Under the pieces are notes generated by a model. That model did no database searches and was not told the origin of the DNA. It worked only from the letters and a program-made list of their open reading frames with translations. The position numbers and the translations under genes are program-made. From Arion vulgaris (Eukaryota; Mollusca; Gastropoda; Stylommatophora; Arionidae), in contig CM036768.1 of NCBI GenBank assembly GCA_020796225.1, positions 43,019,396-43,083,395 on the forward strand: 64,000 bases of DNA, given 5' to 3'. Below, one piece after another: positions 1 to 13,431 of the stretch; position 1 is the stretch's first letter, and each line of letters opens with the position of its first letter.

Positions 1-1894
<1,894 letters not shown>

Positions 1895-2404
1895 GAAGTA
1901 GGGTGCTATCGTATGCATACAGATAGAGTTGCAATCGTTGGTATTAAGTAGGGTGCTATCTTAGTATACATGTAGGTTGCTATCTTTGATGATGGTCTTA
2001 TTCAAAGATGTGATAATTTATTATAAGAGCATTTGTTGGTTTATGGTCCTACAATTCCCATTCTCTCATGATGACTGATGACCCATAACATATGGTAATA
2101 ATATACAAACTCAATGCTCGATGGCATGCGACATGTTTATTGATCTATAAGCATAAACGTTCTTGCTTAAGAACACGTCCATCTGTCAATTGTTTATGTT
2201 GTCTCTCCTATTTCTCTCTGTCCTTCGCAACCGTTACTAAATCGTCACTATTTTTCTACACAAAAGCGTCATGTCTCGTAGTTATATGTTGCACTTCTAC
2301 ATAGAAGTACAACACATAGTCTCAACTATTAAATAATCTAATTATACAAACCTAACTATCTGGCTAACTGTCACTTCTCCGCTGCCATCTGAGGAACTAT
2401 GACA
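1895..2404 (-). repeat. LTR, downstream copy in element orientation
   Basis: This copy aligns almost end to end with 7511-8009, from GAAGTAGGGTGC through ...GAACTATGACA. The differences are small indels and substitutions, for example near 1908-1940 and in the C/T-rich stretch around 2210-2270. The outer edge abuts GATA repeats; the inner edge is followed on the plus strand by CCCCTGGAACC, the complement of a short polypurine tract. Confidence 0.8.
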
Positions 2405-3918
2405 CCCCTGGAACCTCGCCATCGTCCCGACGGCGAAATGTCAAGAAAAATCGCACAGGTAGTGTTCAGTAGGGTGATTAGAGTGGTGAGAGCTGAAAGG
2501 GAACAAGTCACCTCACGTGTTAACGTGGCTCAACAACAACTAACTATAACAGCCAACCATGGTCGAAAAGAAAAGAAAATCCTGACGGGATCTCAGGAAG
2601 ACCCAAGTTGAATGAGCAAATGTGAACTAGTCACCACACGTCGTTGAACGTGACTCGTCAACTGGTCATAGGTGACCTGCGCTAACAACAGTAACCCCTC
2701 TGTGCTCTTGTGCAGAACCAAGTAATAGAAATTAATCAGCATAATTATAATTAATCTGGAAAAATATGCGCCGTATGTCTACGACGCGACCCAACAACAT
2801 AACACTTGGAATGTGAGGTGGCTGTACTGGGACATCCAATCCTCAATGAGGTAGTATTGTTTGATGGCAGCTTGCATCAGTATGTCACTAATCACTATGT
2901 CTTTCTTGCATGTCAGAGTCCTGTCACATTATCTGAAATCTCAAACAAAAAAAAAAACAAGTTACAAATCGAAAAAGAAAAAAAACATATATATAACGTT
3001 AACTTCATTATATATCCTCAACAGGTAATATCAACCAACCCCCAATGCCAGGGAAATAATGAACTCCCAAGATTCAACATATGACCAACAATCTTGGAAC
3101 AACTTATACATGATGCCCAATTGCTAACATCATATATTAATATTAACCAACCCCCAATCCCGGGGCATAAATAATCCAAGAATCCAAAATACTCGGATCG
3201 ACATCATATAACCATATCCAGTAATAAACGGTGAAAAGTTAATGTTTGCCATCAACATCAACCGACCCCCTGGAGATAATTATAATCAGCCTCCTGTAGC
3301 AGAGGAAGGATCCTAACGATAACTCAATGCTCCCTTTCTCTCATCTTAGAGCCGCAATGAAGAAGTTCACAACGTCGTCATAATAAACATCCATATCACA
3401 AAAAAAAAAACAATGCAAATATTTTCCATAGAATCTCCAACCATGTGGAGTGATATAATATAACCCACCTGGGCTATTGATCATCCGCCCTCAACCCCAA
3501 AGAATACCTCCAAACAGTATACAAATATACTGCAATACATGAGGTAGTACAATCCATTTTCCCCTGCAGGACTTGCCCAAAACTCAAATATCCTTGCCTG
3601 TTTAACATCATCCTCGACATATCTATCACCATCCATCCCTTCATTTCCCAGGATCCCAATAAAAACCTAGGCCAGGTGTGGGCAGCTCTCGTGTTCAATG
3701 CGGTATCGTAGAAGCCACATGAATCATGTTTGTACTCGACATGATCAAATATCTTTCCAGGACCATCCTAAGTCAATGATATCACTTTGCCATCCCACAA
3801 TGTATACCCTGAAAGAATATTGTCAAGAACAACAAAGACCCCAGCATGAAATAGAAAAGGCAAGGACTATGCCCTTGCTCGTAAATTGAAAGACACAACC
3901 CTCGCAAACCATGCGGGA
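2405..3918 (-). other. Internal LTR-element sequence, no recognised domain
   Basis: The sequence is non-repetitive, with short open stretches on both strands, for example minus 3474-3698 and plus 2806-3084. None shows a motif I recognise. Related phrases such as 'accaacccccaat' recur near 3035, 3145 and 3258, suggesting old local duplications. It lies towards the 3' end of the element. Confidence 0.4.
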
Positions 3919-4164
3919 TTACGAACACAGGGCCCTAGCACTAAAAAATAGTATAAATAACGCCATCACCACTATAGTATTCCATTTCACAGACCTGACC
4001 GTGGAATCCACACGATCCCTACCATGAAACAACGCATTGTTCCCCCAACCAACAAAGTGTTGGTCAAATTGCACACGCTTTTGCGCATCGAATTCAATTA
4101 TCACTGGCTCGGTATGTGTCCCGAGTTGCAAATTACAGTGCGTCACAATTAGTATTTCGCTCAT
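3919..4164 (-). CDS. Small ORF with C-terminal hydrophobic segment, LTR element interior
   Basis: An 81-codon minus-strand ORF. Most of it is polar; the last 20 or so residues are strongly hydrophobic (…IVVMALFILFFSARAL), consistent with one membrane segment. It lies downstream, in element orientation, of the 233-codon ORF at 4174-4875, nine bases apart. This position would suit a third ORF of an LTR element, but I see no motif that identifies it, and it may simply be a chance ORF in decayed sequence. I assign no function. Confidence 0.3.
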   Translation of the reverse strand: MSEILIVTHCNLQLGTHTEPVIIEFDAQKRVQFDQHFVGWGNNALFHGRDRVDSTVRSVKWNTIVVMALFILFFSARALCS

Positions 4165-4173
4165 AATCTGAGC

Positions 4174-4875
4174 TCAAGATTTATTATCAGACCCATGCAT
4201 TCTTAAACCAATACGTAGTGATTTGTGTTTATTTTCACTACGCTCCATGCTTTTATCTGCTGGAAGACAAACATTATTTGCATGCTCATAGGCACAACTG
4301 GATTCCGAATCATTCACTTCATCCTGGTTGTGCTGACTCTGAGTGACCTCAAGTTCATGTGTTGTTATCAACGTGTCACTGGATCGACACACAAATAAAT
4401 CGTTCGGCATTTGCACAGGCGAAATTTGCTCCTGATTTAACTTCTCTTCTGTGTCCCCTCTAATGATCGCCCTGGACCACCTTTCTTTTCTTCTTGTCGT
4501 TACAGATTGACTGCCACGGTCAACACCCTTACGTTTCAACAAACACCCCTTACTATTTGAGCCCACTAACGCTCGATTAAATTTCTTTGAATTAACCTTG
4601 ACCGTTTTATTTCTTCCACGTCGTTTCCTATTTACTTTAGTATTGTTTGATTTCTGAACCACTGATTCAGTAAATAGAGGACTCACACGAGTCGGCAACA
4701 TCTTCCTGGACCCAACTATTCGTGTGCCATGAGACGATAGTATGATATTCCTCATATCGCACCTCTGACTGATAGTATGAACAATACCTAAATGTTCTAT
4801 TTGTTGATCGTTGTCTTGAAGGCTGTTGCGGAGGTGATAATTGACAACTTTGTTCCATCCCCAGCCCCTCGTCAA
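4174..4875 (-). CDS. Unidentified basic, polar ORF in LTR element
   Basis: At 233 codons this is the longest non-repetitive ORF in the element. It starts MTRGWGWNKVVNYHLRNSL. The middle is rich in Arg and Lys (a cluster around residues 80-135, including RKRRGRNK and TRRKERWSR). The C-terminal third is rich in Glu, Asp, Ser and Asn. There are no transmembrane segments and I see no zinc-binding or catalytic signature. A basic centre with an acidic tail would fit a nucleic-acid-binding structural protein, but that is inference from composition only. Unusually for this window it is uninterrupted. Confidence 0.4.
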   Translation of the reverse strand: MTRGWGWNKVVNYHLRNSLQDNDQQIEHLGIVHTISQRCDMRNIILSSHGTRIVGSRKMLPTRVSPLFTESVVQKSNNTKVNRKRRGRNKTVKVNSKKFNRALVGSNSKGCLLKRKGVDRGSQSVTTRRKERWSRAIIRGDTEEKLNQEQISPVQMPNDLFVCRSSDTLITTHELEVTQSQHNQDEVNDSESSCAYEHANNVCLPADKSMERSENKHKSLRIGLRMHGSDNKS

Positions 4876-5975
4876 ATACTAACGACAGATTGTCTCATGT
4901 CTTCCTTTTCGTGATCCCTATCCGTAGTTAAACCTTGATTACCCTGTTCTATATTCTGCACTGCATTCGTCAGATGGTTTCCTGAGATTAAATTCTGCTA
5001 TAAGGAGAGACTGGTAAGACGTATGGTTCATCATCGGACCAATCGAAATGGATTCAATGTATGGCAGACTTGAGGAGCAACCACTACCACACAGGAAGAA
5101 GGTAGTAAGATATTCAGCTCTACACAGGATACATCGACGGATGATACCAAAGCAATGGGATCAATATTGGACCACTCCACCAAAGATTCCATTGTATCGC
5201 AATCTTTGAATCAAACTCTCTACACGGGAAAAATGCAGAAATAAATTCGGCTCTGCATCTGAATCTTTAATAACTGAAATCAAATCGTGATTTTCCTCTA
5301 CACAAGGAAAATCTAATAAAAAATTAGGCATGGTACTTAACCCATCAACATCAGAAACAATCAAATTATTATATTGTTTGTCTGCGCCTACCATCTGAAG
5401 CTGGTAGAAAATTCTGAAGCTCATTCGACTCACCACCGAGTAAATCAGAACAATTAAATCTTGGTATCAGGCAGCTGCCTATTGATACAGAGGGGCTAAT
5501 GGAGAGAAATGCTGCTCCTCTTCCCTTCATCCCTAAGCACATCATCTGTGTCAATGGTCTGGTTTTCCTGGGTCATACCCTGACACCCAGGGTTGTGCGC
5601 TCCTTCTTATGTCCTGACTGTGGAAAGAAGAACAATTATACTTTCCCCCCAAATGGTCTCTATCATTGGACCTCCCATGACCCCGTTGTCGATTTTGACG
5701 AAAATTTCTCCCCGGATGAGTAGTGGTGGGGAGGGGTCTGGCAGGGTTTGGGCAGCGTATCTCAGAGTGGCGTACCGCCACCTTTGGTTCAGGACGTCCA
5801 TACGACGATGCATCACAGAAATTGTATGGGCGTCTGACGCGGAATGGACTGCGCTCCCATCGCATGGGCCCCATCACGGCAATGCATAAATGTAGTGAAG
5901 GGCGATCCTGCCACCATGACATCAACATTCCCGAGCAGAGCCTATCTTTCAAGGACGACAAAGCGATCCCGAAGA

Positions 5976-6335
5976 TTATTGGGATCGAGGGTACTGACCC
6001 TTCCCGGGTCTGAGCTGCGTCACCACTTCGCGAAAAGCCGGCCAATCGATGAGAGTAGCCGAAGACGTCTCTTCGCTATTCTGAGAAGAAAACGAAAGAA
6101 AGCAGACAGTGAGCGCATGAGGCTGATCATTGTCACCAAACACACCCAGGAGGCCTGTCAACAGGGACTCTGGGTCCTTCACCGTCATCATTTGTATGGC
6201 AAGTTCCCTACGGACTGAATCGGAGACGTGCTCGAAAAGCGCATTGACCCTATCCTGACCTTCCAGCCCATAGTACGTCAGTAATGTCAATGTCCCGCTC
6301 AAACTCATCCCCAGAGGGACCATCACGAGCCCCAA
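5976..6335 (-). pseudogene. Gag-like fragment of LTR element
   Basis: This 119-codon minus-strand stretch reads like a retrotransposon capsid fragment: an LTYYGLEGQDRV... helix, then VNALFEHVSDSVRRELAIQM, then a DPESLLTGLLGVFGD segment. Gag capsids commonly show this pattern, with a small hydrophobic core followed by 'L...VFGD'. Flanking minus-strand frames (5551-6045 and 6250-6609) overlap it in other phases, so frameshifts may have broken a longer gag. The call rests on pattern recognition only, with no complete domain and no confirmed CCHC knuckle downstream. Confidence 0.45.
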
Positions 6336-6984
6336 ATGTCCGTGGGGCCGACATGGAGACGAGGACGTTCCATGCAGTAGGATAAGACAGGGACAGGAAC
6401 AGATGAACAGCCATATCCATCCAAAACCGGAGATTCCACCAAGGCTGCAGGAGGTGCCAGTACAGGAGGCGGCACCTCCAACGTCGCATCCTCACCGGCC
6501 TATTTCCTCTAGTTCCACGGTGAGCCATATAAAGAACAGTCCACCTGGTACAAGTATCGTTCGTATCCAAAGCAGAAAAGCTGCGATCATATCGACTCAA
6601 AGTGTACAAACTGTTATTAAAATATAGTCAACAGCTAACATAGCCCACAAATACGAAAAATTATATCCATAGAACATCAGTAAGAAGGCTATAAATTCAT
6701 TCGTACATTATATATATATTATACGCAAATACAGTGTCACACACCAGTGAATGTATAGCTGAAAAAAATCTTTGTGGCAATTACAAAAGGCAAGCAAATG
6801 AAAAAGGTATACTTACTCTATAAATAATACATCAAGTACCAAAGTGTGGGAAAGCTCACATTACACCTCAATTGTCAATCATTGTATAGCGTGCAAATCA
6901 TGCATAACTTCCCATATACTGGACACAGGAAAAGTAAAGTCCGTTAATTGAAGCAAAAATGTTATAGGGTTTTCCCTTTACCCG

Positions 6985-7370
6985 GGGGTAAACACGCGGT
7001 CACTCCTGTAGGAAGGACAATAAAATTGAAGACGAGCTTTGATTGAAAGTATAGATGAAATCCTTGACCGGGGTAAACACGCCGGTCACCTTCCTGTAGG
7101 AAGGACAATAAAATTGAAGACGAGAGCTTTGATTGAAGAGTATAGATGAAATCCTTGACCGGGGGTAAACACGCCGGTCACCTTCCTTAGGAAGGACAAT
7201 AAAATTGAAGACGAGAGCTTTGATTGAAGAGTATAGATGAAATCCTTGACCGGGGGGGTAAACACGCCGGTCACCTTCCTAAAGAAGGACAATAAGATTG
7301 AAAATGAGGCTTTGATTGAAGAGTATAGATGAAATCCTTGACCGGGGTAAACACCGAGTCACCTTCTGAC
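6985..7370. repeat. ~92-bp minisatellite inside LTR element
   Basis: There are four to five copies of a unit containing GTAAACACGCCGGTCACC, AGGAAGGACAATAAAATTG and GAGTATAGATGAAATCCTTG. 'gccggtcacc' recurs at about 7081, 7173 and 7266. It sits between the 5' LTR (element orientation) and the gag-like region, so it forms part of the leader. Confidence 0.9.
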
Positions 7371-7510
7371 AATAGGGCATGGGAGCAGAATACTAGGCAT
7401 ACCAAACGAATCGTGTAAACAGATATAAAAATTGACTTACATAGATTCTGGTCCACGAACGTGACTAAACACGGTGGGCAGTTGTTGTATTGTTTATTCT
7501 TGACACCATT

Positions 7511-8009
7511 GAAGTAGGGTGCAATCGGTGGCATTGAGATAGGTTGCAATCGTTGGTATTGAAGTAGGGTGCTATCTTAGTATACATGTAGGTTGCTATC
7601 TTTGATGATGGTCTTATTCAAAGATGTGATAATTTATTATAAGAGCATTTGTTGGTTTATGGTCCCACATTCCCATTCTCTGTGATGACTGATGATCCAT
7701 AACATATGGTAATAATATACAAACTCAATGCTCGATGGCATGCGACATGTTTATTGATCTATAAGCATAAACGTTCTTGCTTAAGAACACGTCCATCTGT
7801 CAATTGTTTATGTTGTCTCTCCTATTTTCTCACTGTCCTTCCTGTTACTAAATCGTCACTATTTTCTCACAAGCGTCATGTCTCGTAGTTATGTGTTGCT
7901 TCTACATAGAAGTACAACACATAGTCTCAACTATTAAATAATCTAATTATACTACACTAACTATCTGGCTAACTGTCACTTCTCCGCTTGCCATCTGAGA
8001 ACTATGACA
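7511..8009 (-). repeat. LTR, upstream copy in element orientation
   Basis: This is the partner of 1895-2404. On the minus strand it runs from TGTCATAGTTCTCAG to CACCCTACTTC, after which AATGGTGTCAAGAATA begins the internal region and may include the primer-binding site. The outer edge meets GATA repeats directly at 8010. Confidence 0.8.
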
Positions 8010-8032
8010 GATAGATAGATAGATAGATAGAT

Positions 8033-8079
<47 letters not shown>

Positions 8080-8080
8080 G

Positions 8081-8167
<87 letters not shown>

Positions 8168-8181
8168 GAATGAATGAAGGA

Positions 8182-8212
<31 letters not shown>

Positions 8213-8284
8213 TGATAGATAGATAGATAGATAGACATATAGATAGATAGATAGATATATAGATAGATAGATAGATAGATAGAT

Positions 8285-8319
<35 letters not shown>

Positions 8320-8393
8320 GAAAAGGATAGATGAAAGAAAAATGATAGATAGATAGATGGATAGATAGATAGAATAGATAGATAGATAGATAT

Positions 8394-8426
<33 letters not shown>

Positions 8427-8440
8427 AATAGAAAGATATA
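8010..8440. repeat. (GATA)n microsatellite array, right part
   Basis: This continues the array at 1-1894 after the LTR element. It is mostly GATA with GATG, GAAA and ATAT variants. The minus-strand ORFs across it are repeat artefacts. Bases 8441-8597, up to the LINE, hold nothing I recognise. Confidence 0.95.
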
Positions 8441-8597
8441 TGTGTTTTAGGGGAAGTTTAGCAAGTGGTCTGAGGGAGGTGGGGTTAGTGGTCAATGAAG
8501 ACTGGTGGGACAGGTTAGAGACAGGGTAACTTCTTGGGAACGTTTGGAGAACACGAGACATTGAAATGAGGCAGCTACTGTCCTACTGTCACAATCT

Positions 8598-9913
8598 CAA
8601 TCAATCAAGTGACAATGCCTGACGGCGAAATCGATCATGTCTCTCCACAATTCTCTCTGCTTGATGTAATCAGTCCTGACATCGATCTTGAGTCGAACCA
8701 TGATGTCAGTCATCAACATCTCCTCCCTCTGTCTTCCACGATCTCTCTTTCCCAGAATTTTACCTGTTGTCACCAAATGTTCTAGACCTTCTCTTCGCAT
8801 TATGTGCTGAAGAACTTATTGCGAATTCTTATTCTTTGGTATGGTTTCTTGTATGCAGGCCTGATTTAAAACCTCCTCATTTGTTTTCATCGCTGTCCGT
8901 GGCATTGTCAGCATTCCTCTGTAAAACCGTAAAACCACATCACTGTGGCTTGCAATGCACTATTATCATAATCTACTAATACTAATTGAAGTTTCCGTGT
9001 AATTTATCTACCTAGTACTGCATGATGTGAGACAAGATTGATATTCAACAGTTTCCACCTTGACGGCTTGAATTTTTGCATCATAGTTGTTACACCTTTT
9101 CTATTGATACTCTGATAATATCCTAACGTTGTTTGAGTAATCTGTTAACAATCCTGCAATTCTATACTTGACTATGATTTATGCCTACTTATCCATGAAT
9201 ACCTGGAGCCAGAGTTGATGTAGATTCTCATTGACATTTTTTGGATGAAATAGAGTCTTACTTATTTCTTCTTTCTTCTTCACTTAGGGAGACATAGGTC
9301 CACAACCAAGATTTTCCAAGCCCTCCTATCTAAAGTCATCTTTTCCAGATTTCTCCACTTTCTCCCAATTTTTTGTATTCCGTCTCCAATTTCTGTGTCT
9401 TCTCTTACCTCTATAACTTTGGGTTTTATGTTAAAGCATGTCTCGTTAGACTGTCAGGGAGTCTTCTCAATGCGTGTCCTATCCATCGCCAGCTTCTCTC
9501 CTTATTTTTGTTCCACTTACCTTTATCCTATTCTATCCCACAGTTTCCTGTTTGTGATCCTGTCATACCATCACAGGTGTAGTATAATGTGCAGGCATCT
9601 ATTGATAAATGTCTGCAATGTTTTGGTTTTCTCCTTAGTCATTCTTCATGTCTCTATAGAAGGACTGCCATGACAGTTAACTATAATTATCTTAGTTTTA
9701 TTCCTGATCATTCTTGAACTCCATATGTACTTCAGAATGTTAAATGCTGATCTTGCCTTTTGCATTATAATCCTAACATCCTCATTTCTGCCACGTTGAA
9801 TGTAGATAACACTTCCCAGGTATGTACATGTACCCACCTCCTTCAATGATGCTTCTCTGAATATAATCAGGTCTCTGAAATTAGCATTTATTCTCATGAT
9901 TTTTGTTTTTCTC
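8598..9913 (-). pseudogene. LINE-1 of this window (RTE-like), 3' segment
   Basis: This is the C-terminal third of a non-LTR retrotransposon ORF on the minus strand. At about 9646-9913 it reads KIMRINANFRD, then CTYLGSVI, then KARSAFNILKYIWSSRMI, matching the post-palm 'YLGS ... A..AF..L..IW' region of RTE-like reverse transcriptases (often annotated as craniofacial development protein 2-like). Near the 3' end (8597-8800) it reads TTGKILGKRDRGRQRE...W, the usual basic tail. It finishes with a short (ATTG)n tail at about 8589-8600. Several frameshifts are present. The upstream parts are at 12117-12701 and 17395-19140. Confidence 0.8.
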
Positions 9914-9924
9914 CATGAATAGTC

Positions 9925-11467
9925 AACAACAAACAGCAAAACCCAATAATGATTGATGGAAGGGCTATAGATAAGGACTTGATAAACAATAAGGCAGCGG
10001 TGATGACAACATTACTGCAGAAATGCTCAAAGTGGCTGATGATACAACTATTAGCCAGGTACAAGAACTATTTAATAAAGTATGGGAAGAAGAAACTGTC
10101 CCAGATCAATGGAAGAAGGAATAATTGTTAAGATCCCCCAAAAAGTGATCCCAAAGATTGTAACAACTGGAGAGGGATCACCCTATTATCAGTAATGACC
10201 AAGACTTTCTGCAAAATCATTCTTAATAGAATCAAAGGAGCAATGGACACAACCATGAGAGAAGAACTAGCTGGTTTTAGATCTGGGAGAAGCTGCTTAG
10301 ACCAAATAATTACCCAACGACTAATTTTGGAGGAACATATTGAGAAGCAACAACCACTCATACTAAATTTCATCGATTTAAAAAAGCCTTTGATAGTCTA
10401 CACAGAATCTCTCTGTGAAATAATCTGAGATGCTATGGAATACCAAACAAAATAATAAACATTATTAAGAGCCTCTATGATGGTTCACAGTGTGCAGTTC
10501 GCACTGATGGTGACACAGCGACTGGTTTATGGTTGAAACCGGAGTAAAGCAAGGCTGTATTCTATCTCCGCTATTGTTTGGAGGCTATTGACTGGGTGAT
10601 GCTAAATGTTGCTGGTGCGAAACTGGCATCGATTGGGTAGAAAATAGTCAACCAGAAGATTTGGATTTTGCAGATGATATTGCCCTGTTAAGTAGAAACA
10701 ACCAAGATATGCAAAGAAAAACAGACAACTTGTCTATAGCATCAAAAGTTGGACTGCAGATAAGCTATGGAAAAACAAATATAATGAAGACACCTATGGC
10801 AAGTAATGCAGATATCCCACTGGAATTTAAAATGATAAAAATAACAAAGCAGTTCACCTATTTAGGTAGCAATAATTTTGATTGCACAGGAAATGTTAAA
10901 AAATAAATTATGATACGAATTGGCAAAGCAACATCAGCTTTTAAAAGTCTAAATAAAATATGGAACTGCAAGTTATATAGTATTAAAACTAAATTACGAA
11001 TTTTCAATTCAAATGTTGTATCAATTCTAACATATGCTAGCGAGAGTTGGAAAATGAATAAAGATATAGAAAGCAAGTTGAATGCATTTGAAAATAGATG
11101 CCTTCGAAAAATAATGAATATAAAATGAAACGAATTCAGGAGAAGTGATGAAATCAGAGATATGTCTGTTCAACCACTAGTGACAACTGTTATAAGAAAG
11201 AGAAGATGGAGATATGTTGGGCACACATTGAGGAGAAATGATCAACGAATATCGAAGCAGGCATTGAAGTGGGATGCAAAGGGTTCAAGAAAGAGAGGTC
11301 GACCTAAGGAGACCCTGAAACGAACTTTGCTGAGAGAGGCAGGACATATCGTTCACATTTCCATGGAGGAGATTGAGCGAGTTGCCCAGGATAGAGCGGT
11401 ATGGAGAAATTACTTGCAGTCCCTATGTAAAGTATAACGGTACGATATAAATTATTATTATTATTAT
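9925..11467 (+). pseudogene. 5'-truncated RTE-like LINE with (ATT)n tail
   Basis: Reverse-transcriptase pieces appear in several frames: VPDQWKKG-like near 10090, CNNWRGITLLSV near 10160-10195, EELAGFRSGRSCLDQI at 10260-10310, FIDLKKPL near 10375, and the active-site box LDFADDIALLSR at 10655-10690. Then come QFTYLGSNN, NVVSILTYASESWK and a C-terminal RRWRYVGHTLRRND...RKRGRPKETLKR (11180-11320). The ORF is broken by frameshifts. The 3' end is an ATT run at 11451-11470. It lacks the endonuclease, so it is 5' truncated. Confidence 0.85.
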
Positions 11468-12105
11468 TATAAAGACTATAGAAAAAATGTGGGTGAATTT
11501 GTCTACCGTTAAAACAAGATCAGCAAATCACGGGGTTACAGATGAGGACATTAATGCCGGGATTAGGAAAGCTAGACAAGTCTTTGATATCCTCCTGCAC
11601 ACAGTGTGTTAGGTCTACTTCCATCTCTACGAAAACAAAGCTCATGATATTCATCTCAAATGTGAAATCTGTGTTGCTGTATGTCTCAGAAACGTGGCGA
11701 GTCACCAAGTTAAATACAAATACGATTCAGACCTTTGTCAACGGATGTCATCGGCGGATTCTCAGACTGAGAGGGTATGATACAGTTACTAACACAGACC
11801 TGTAGATAAGAACCAGACAGGAACCCATGATGACCCAGATCATGAGGAGAAAATGGCGATTGGTCAGACATACACTACGGAAGACACAGTCGAGTGTCAC
11901 TAGTCAAGCACTTGAGCTGAAGCAGCTAGGAAAACGAAATAGAGACGCCCTAAATAGACCTGGAGACGAAGTCTTCTTGAGCAACTAGAGTACTCAATTG
12001 TCCTGGGAGACCATAAAGAGGATAGTCAGAGACCGAGAAGACTGACGAACAACTGTTGAGTCAGTATGCTTCACGAGGAGCGGAGAGAGATAAGTCAAGT
12101 CAAGT
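11468..12105 (+). pseudogene. LINE C-terminal fragment with (AAGTC)n tail
   Basis: The sequence covers NAGIRKARQVFDIL, then STKTKLMIFISNVKSVLLYVSETW, then the distal KWRLVRHTLRKTQSSV...W segment seen in RTE-like LINEs. Two stops or frameshifts are present. It ends in AAGTCAAGTCAAGT, directly followed by CATGAATAGTC, the right copy of an 11-bp target duplication whose left copy is at 9914-9924. The block 9925-12105 therefore arrived as inserted LINE material, with the (ATT)n-tailed LINE probably nested in or beside the (AAGTC)n-tailed one. Confidence 0.75.
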
Positions 12106-12116
12106 CATGAATAGTC

Positions 12117-12701
12117 GGAACCAGTTGTTTTGAGATTGTTTCTAGTTTCGTCATTTTCTCTTGCATCTGTTGATGGTTGTGATAAAGGAATGCTAGCTCG
12201 TCTGCAAAATCCATATCCTCCAATTGACTCATCATTGTCCACTGTATTCCATTTCTTCCCTGACATTGTTGATCTCATTATCAAACCAATAGCGAGCAGA
12301 AAAAGGAATATTGAAAGAAGGCAGCCCTATGTCACACCAGTCTATATTTCAAGGATTCTGTGAGTTTTCATTTATGAAGTAATCTACCCGTTGTCTCCTC
12401 AAACATTGTTATTATTATGTTGGTTAGCTTCTGTGAGACTCTATAATGTTGTTACAGTTGCCAGTGTGTTTTCCTATCTTGGCTATCAAATGTCTTTTTA
12501 TAATCGACAAATTTGATATAGTAGGCTGAGTTCCAATCGACTCACTGCTTCACTATGATACACAGCGTCGATATTTGATCCGTGCAAGATCTGTTTTGCT
12601 AAATCGTGCCTGTTCAACTCTAAGTACTGCACCTGTGGCTTTCCTGAGTCTCTCTCTTATGATTCGACTTAGCATTTTACTTGGTACAGACAGGAGCATT
12701 A
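12117..12701 (-). pseudogene. LINE-1, middle segment (reverse transcriptase palm)
   Basis: On the minus strand this carries the catalytic region. Before the Helitron boundary it reads MLLSVPSKMLSRIIRERLR, then the FVDYKKTFDS box near 12500, then LEDMDFADELAFLYHNHQQM at about 12170-12215. The active-site motif is FADE rather than FADD, so the second catalytic aspartate is lost. The frame continues across the Helitron into 17395 onward, and the 3' part continues at 9913 after the LINE insertion. Confidence 0.85.
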
Positions 12702-13431
12702 TCTATATCTATATTTTGAACTGCCTGTATGTGTGTTGCACTATAGACGTCGTTATTTTACATCCACAAATCACCAAAATTGGCAGAAACACGCACGAGA
12801 AGAACAAAATAAGGTTAACAGTGGAAAGATTTTCGAAATCGGATCAATATTAGTTTTTAAATAATTAAAAACCAAGTTGCTATTCTATCCAATTTTGTTT
12901 ACAATTTGTCGTAAGTCTTAGAGTGAACAAATAAATATATATATACAAGATTCGATGACGTATGTTTTGAAACTATGGAAACCTTGACCTCTTTCATAGC
13001 ATAACAATCGTCATTTGATTGTTCAAACAAGCTGACCTCAATTTGCATCAACAATTCACCAAAATAGGTAAAAACATGCATGCGACTAAAAATTATATTA
13101 ACAGTGGAAAGAATTTTGAAATCGAATCAATATTCGTTTTTTAAAATAACTGAAAACCAATTTATCACAACGTGACCCCTACATTTGCATAAATTTACTA
13201 CGTTGACCGCTACCAAACATAGCGTCATCATTTCATGTGCTCATATACGCAATGAGCTAAGATCCGCATTGTCATTTCCTGCACTCAACAGATTATTCAA
13301 CAACGGAAAATGTCAATGTCAAAGCTCAAACAAATCAAACAAATTTTGAAAATAGATAAATATTAGGTTTGCGTGTTTGTCAAAATTCCCTAGTCATTTT
13401 ATTGTTATTGTTAAACTATTCATTATATGCA

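Larger units (their letters stand above)
1895..8009 (-). mobile_element. LTR retrotransposon inserted in the (GATA)n array
   Basis: Two direct repeats of about 500 bp (1895-2404 and 7511-8009) bracket about 5.1 kb of unrelated sequence, with GATA repeats on both outer sides. Read on the minus strand, the LTR starts TGTCATAGTTC and ends near CACCCTACTTC. The base run AGGGG lies immediately before the downstream LTR as a short polypurine tract, and TGGTGTCAAGAATA follows the upstream LTR as a possible primer-binding site. A gag-like fragment lies near the 5' side of the internal region, which agrees with minus orientation. I see no reverse transcriptase, RNase H or integrase motif in the internal region. 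Either pol has decayed past recognition or this is a large non-autonomous derivative. The flanking GATA makes the target duplication unreadable. Confidence 0.75.
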
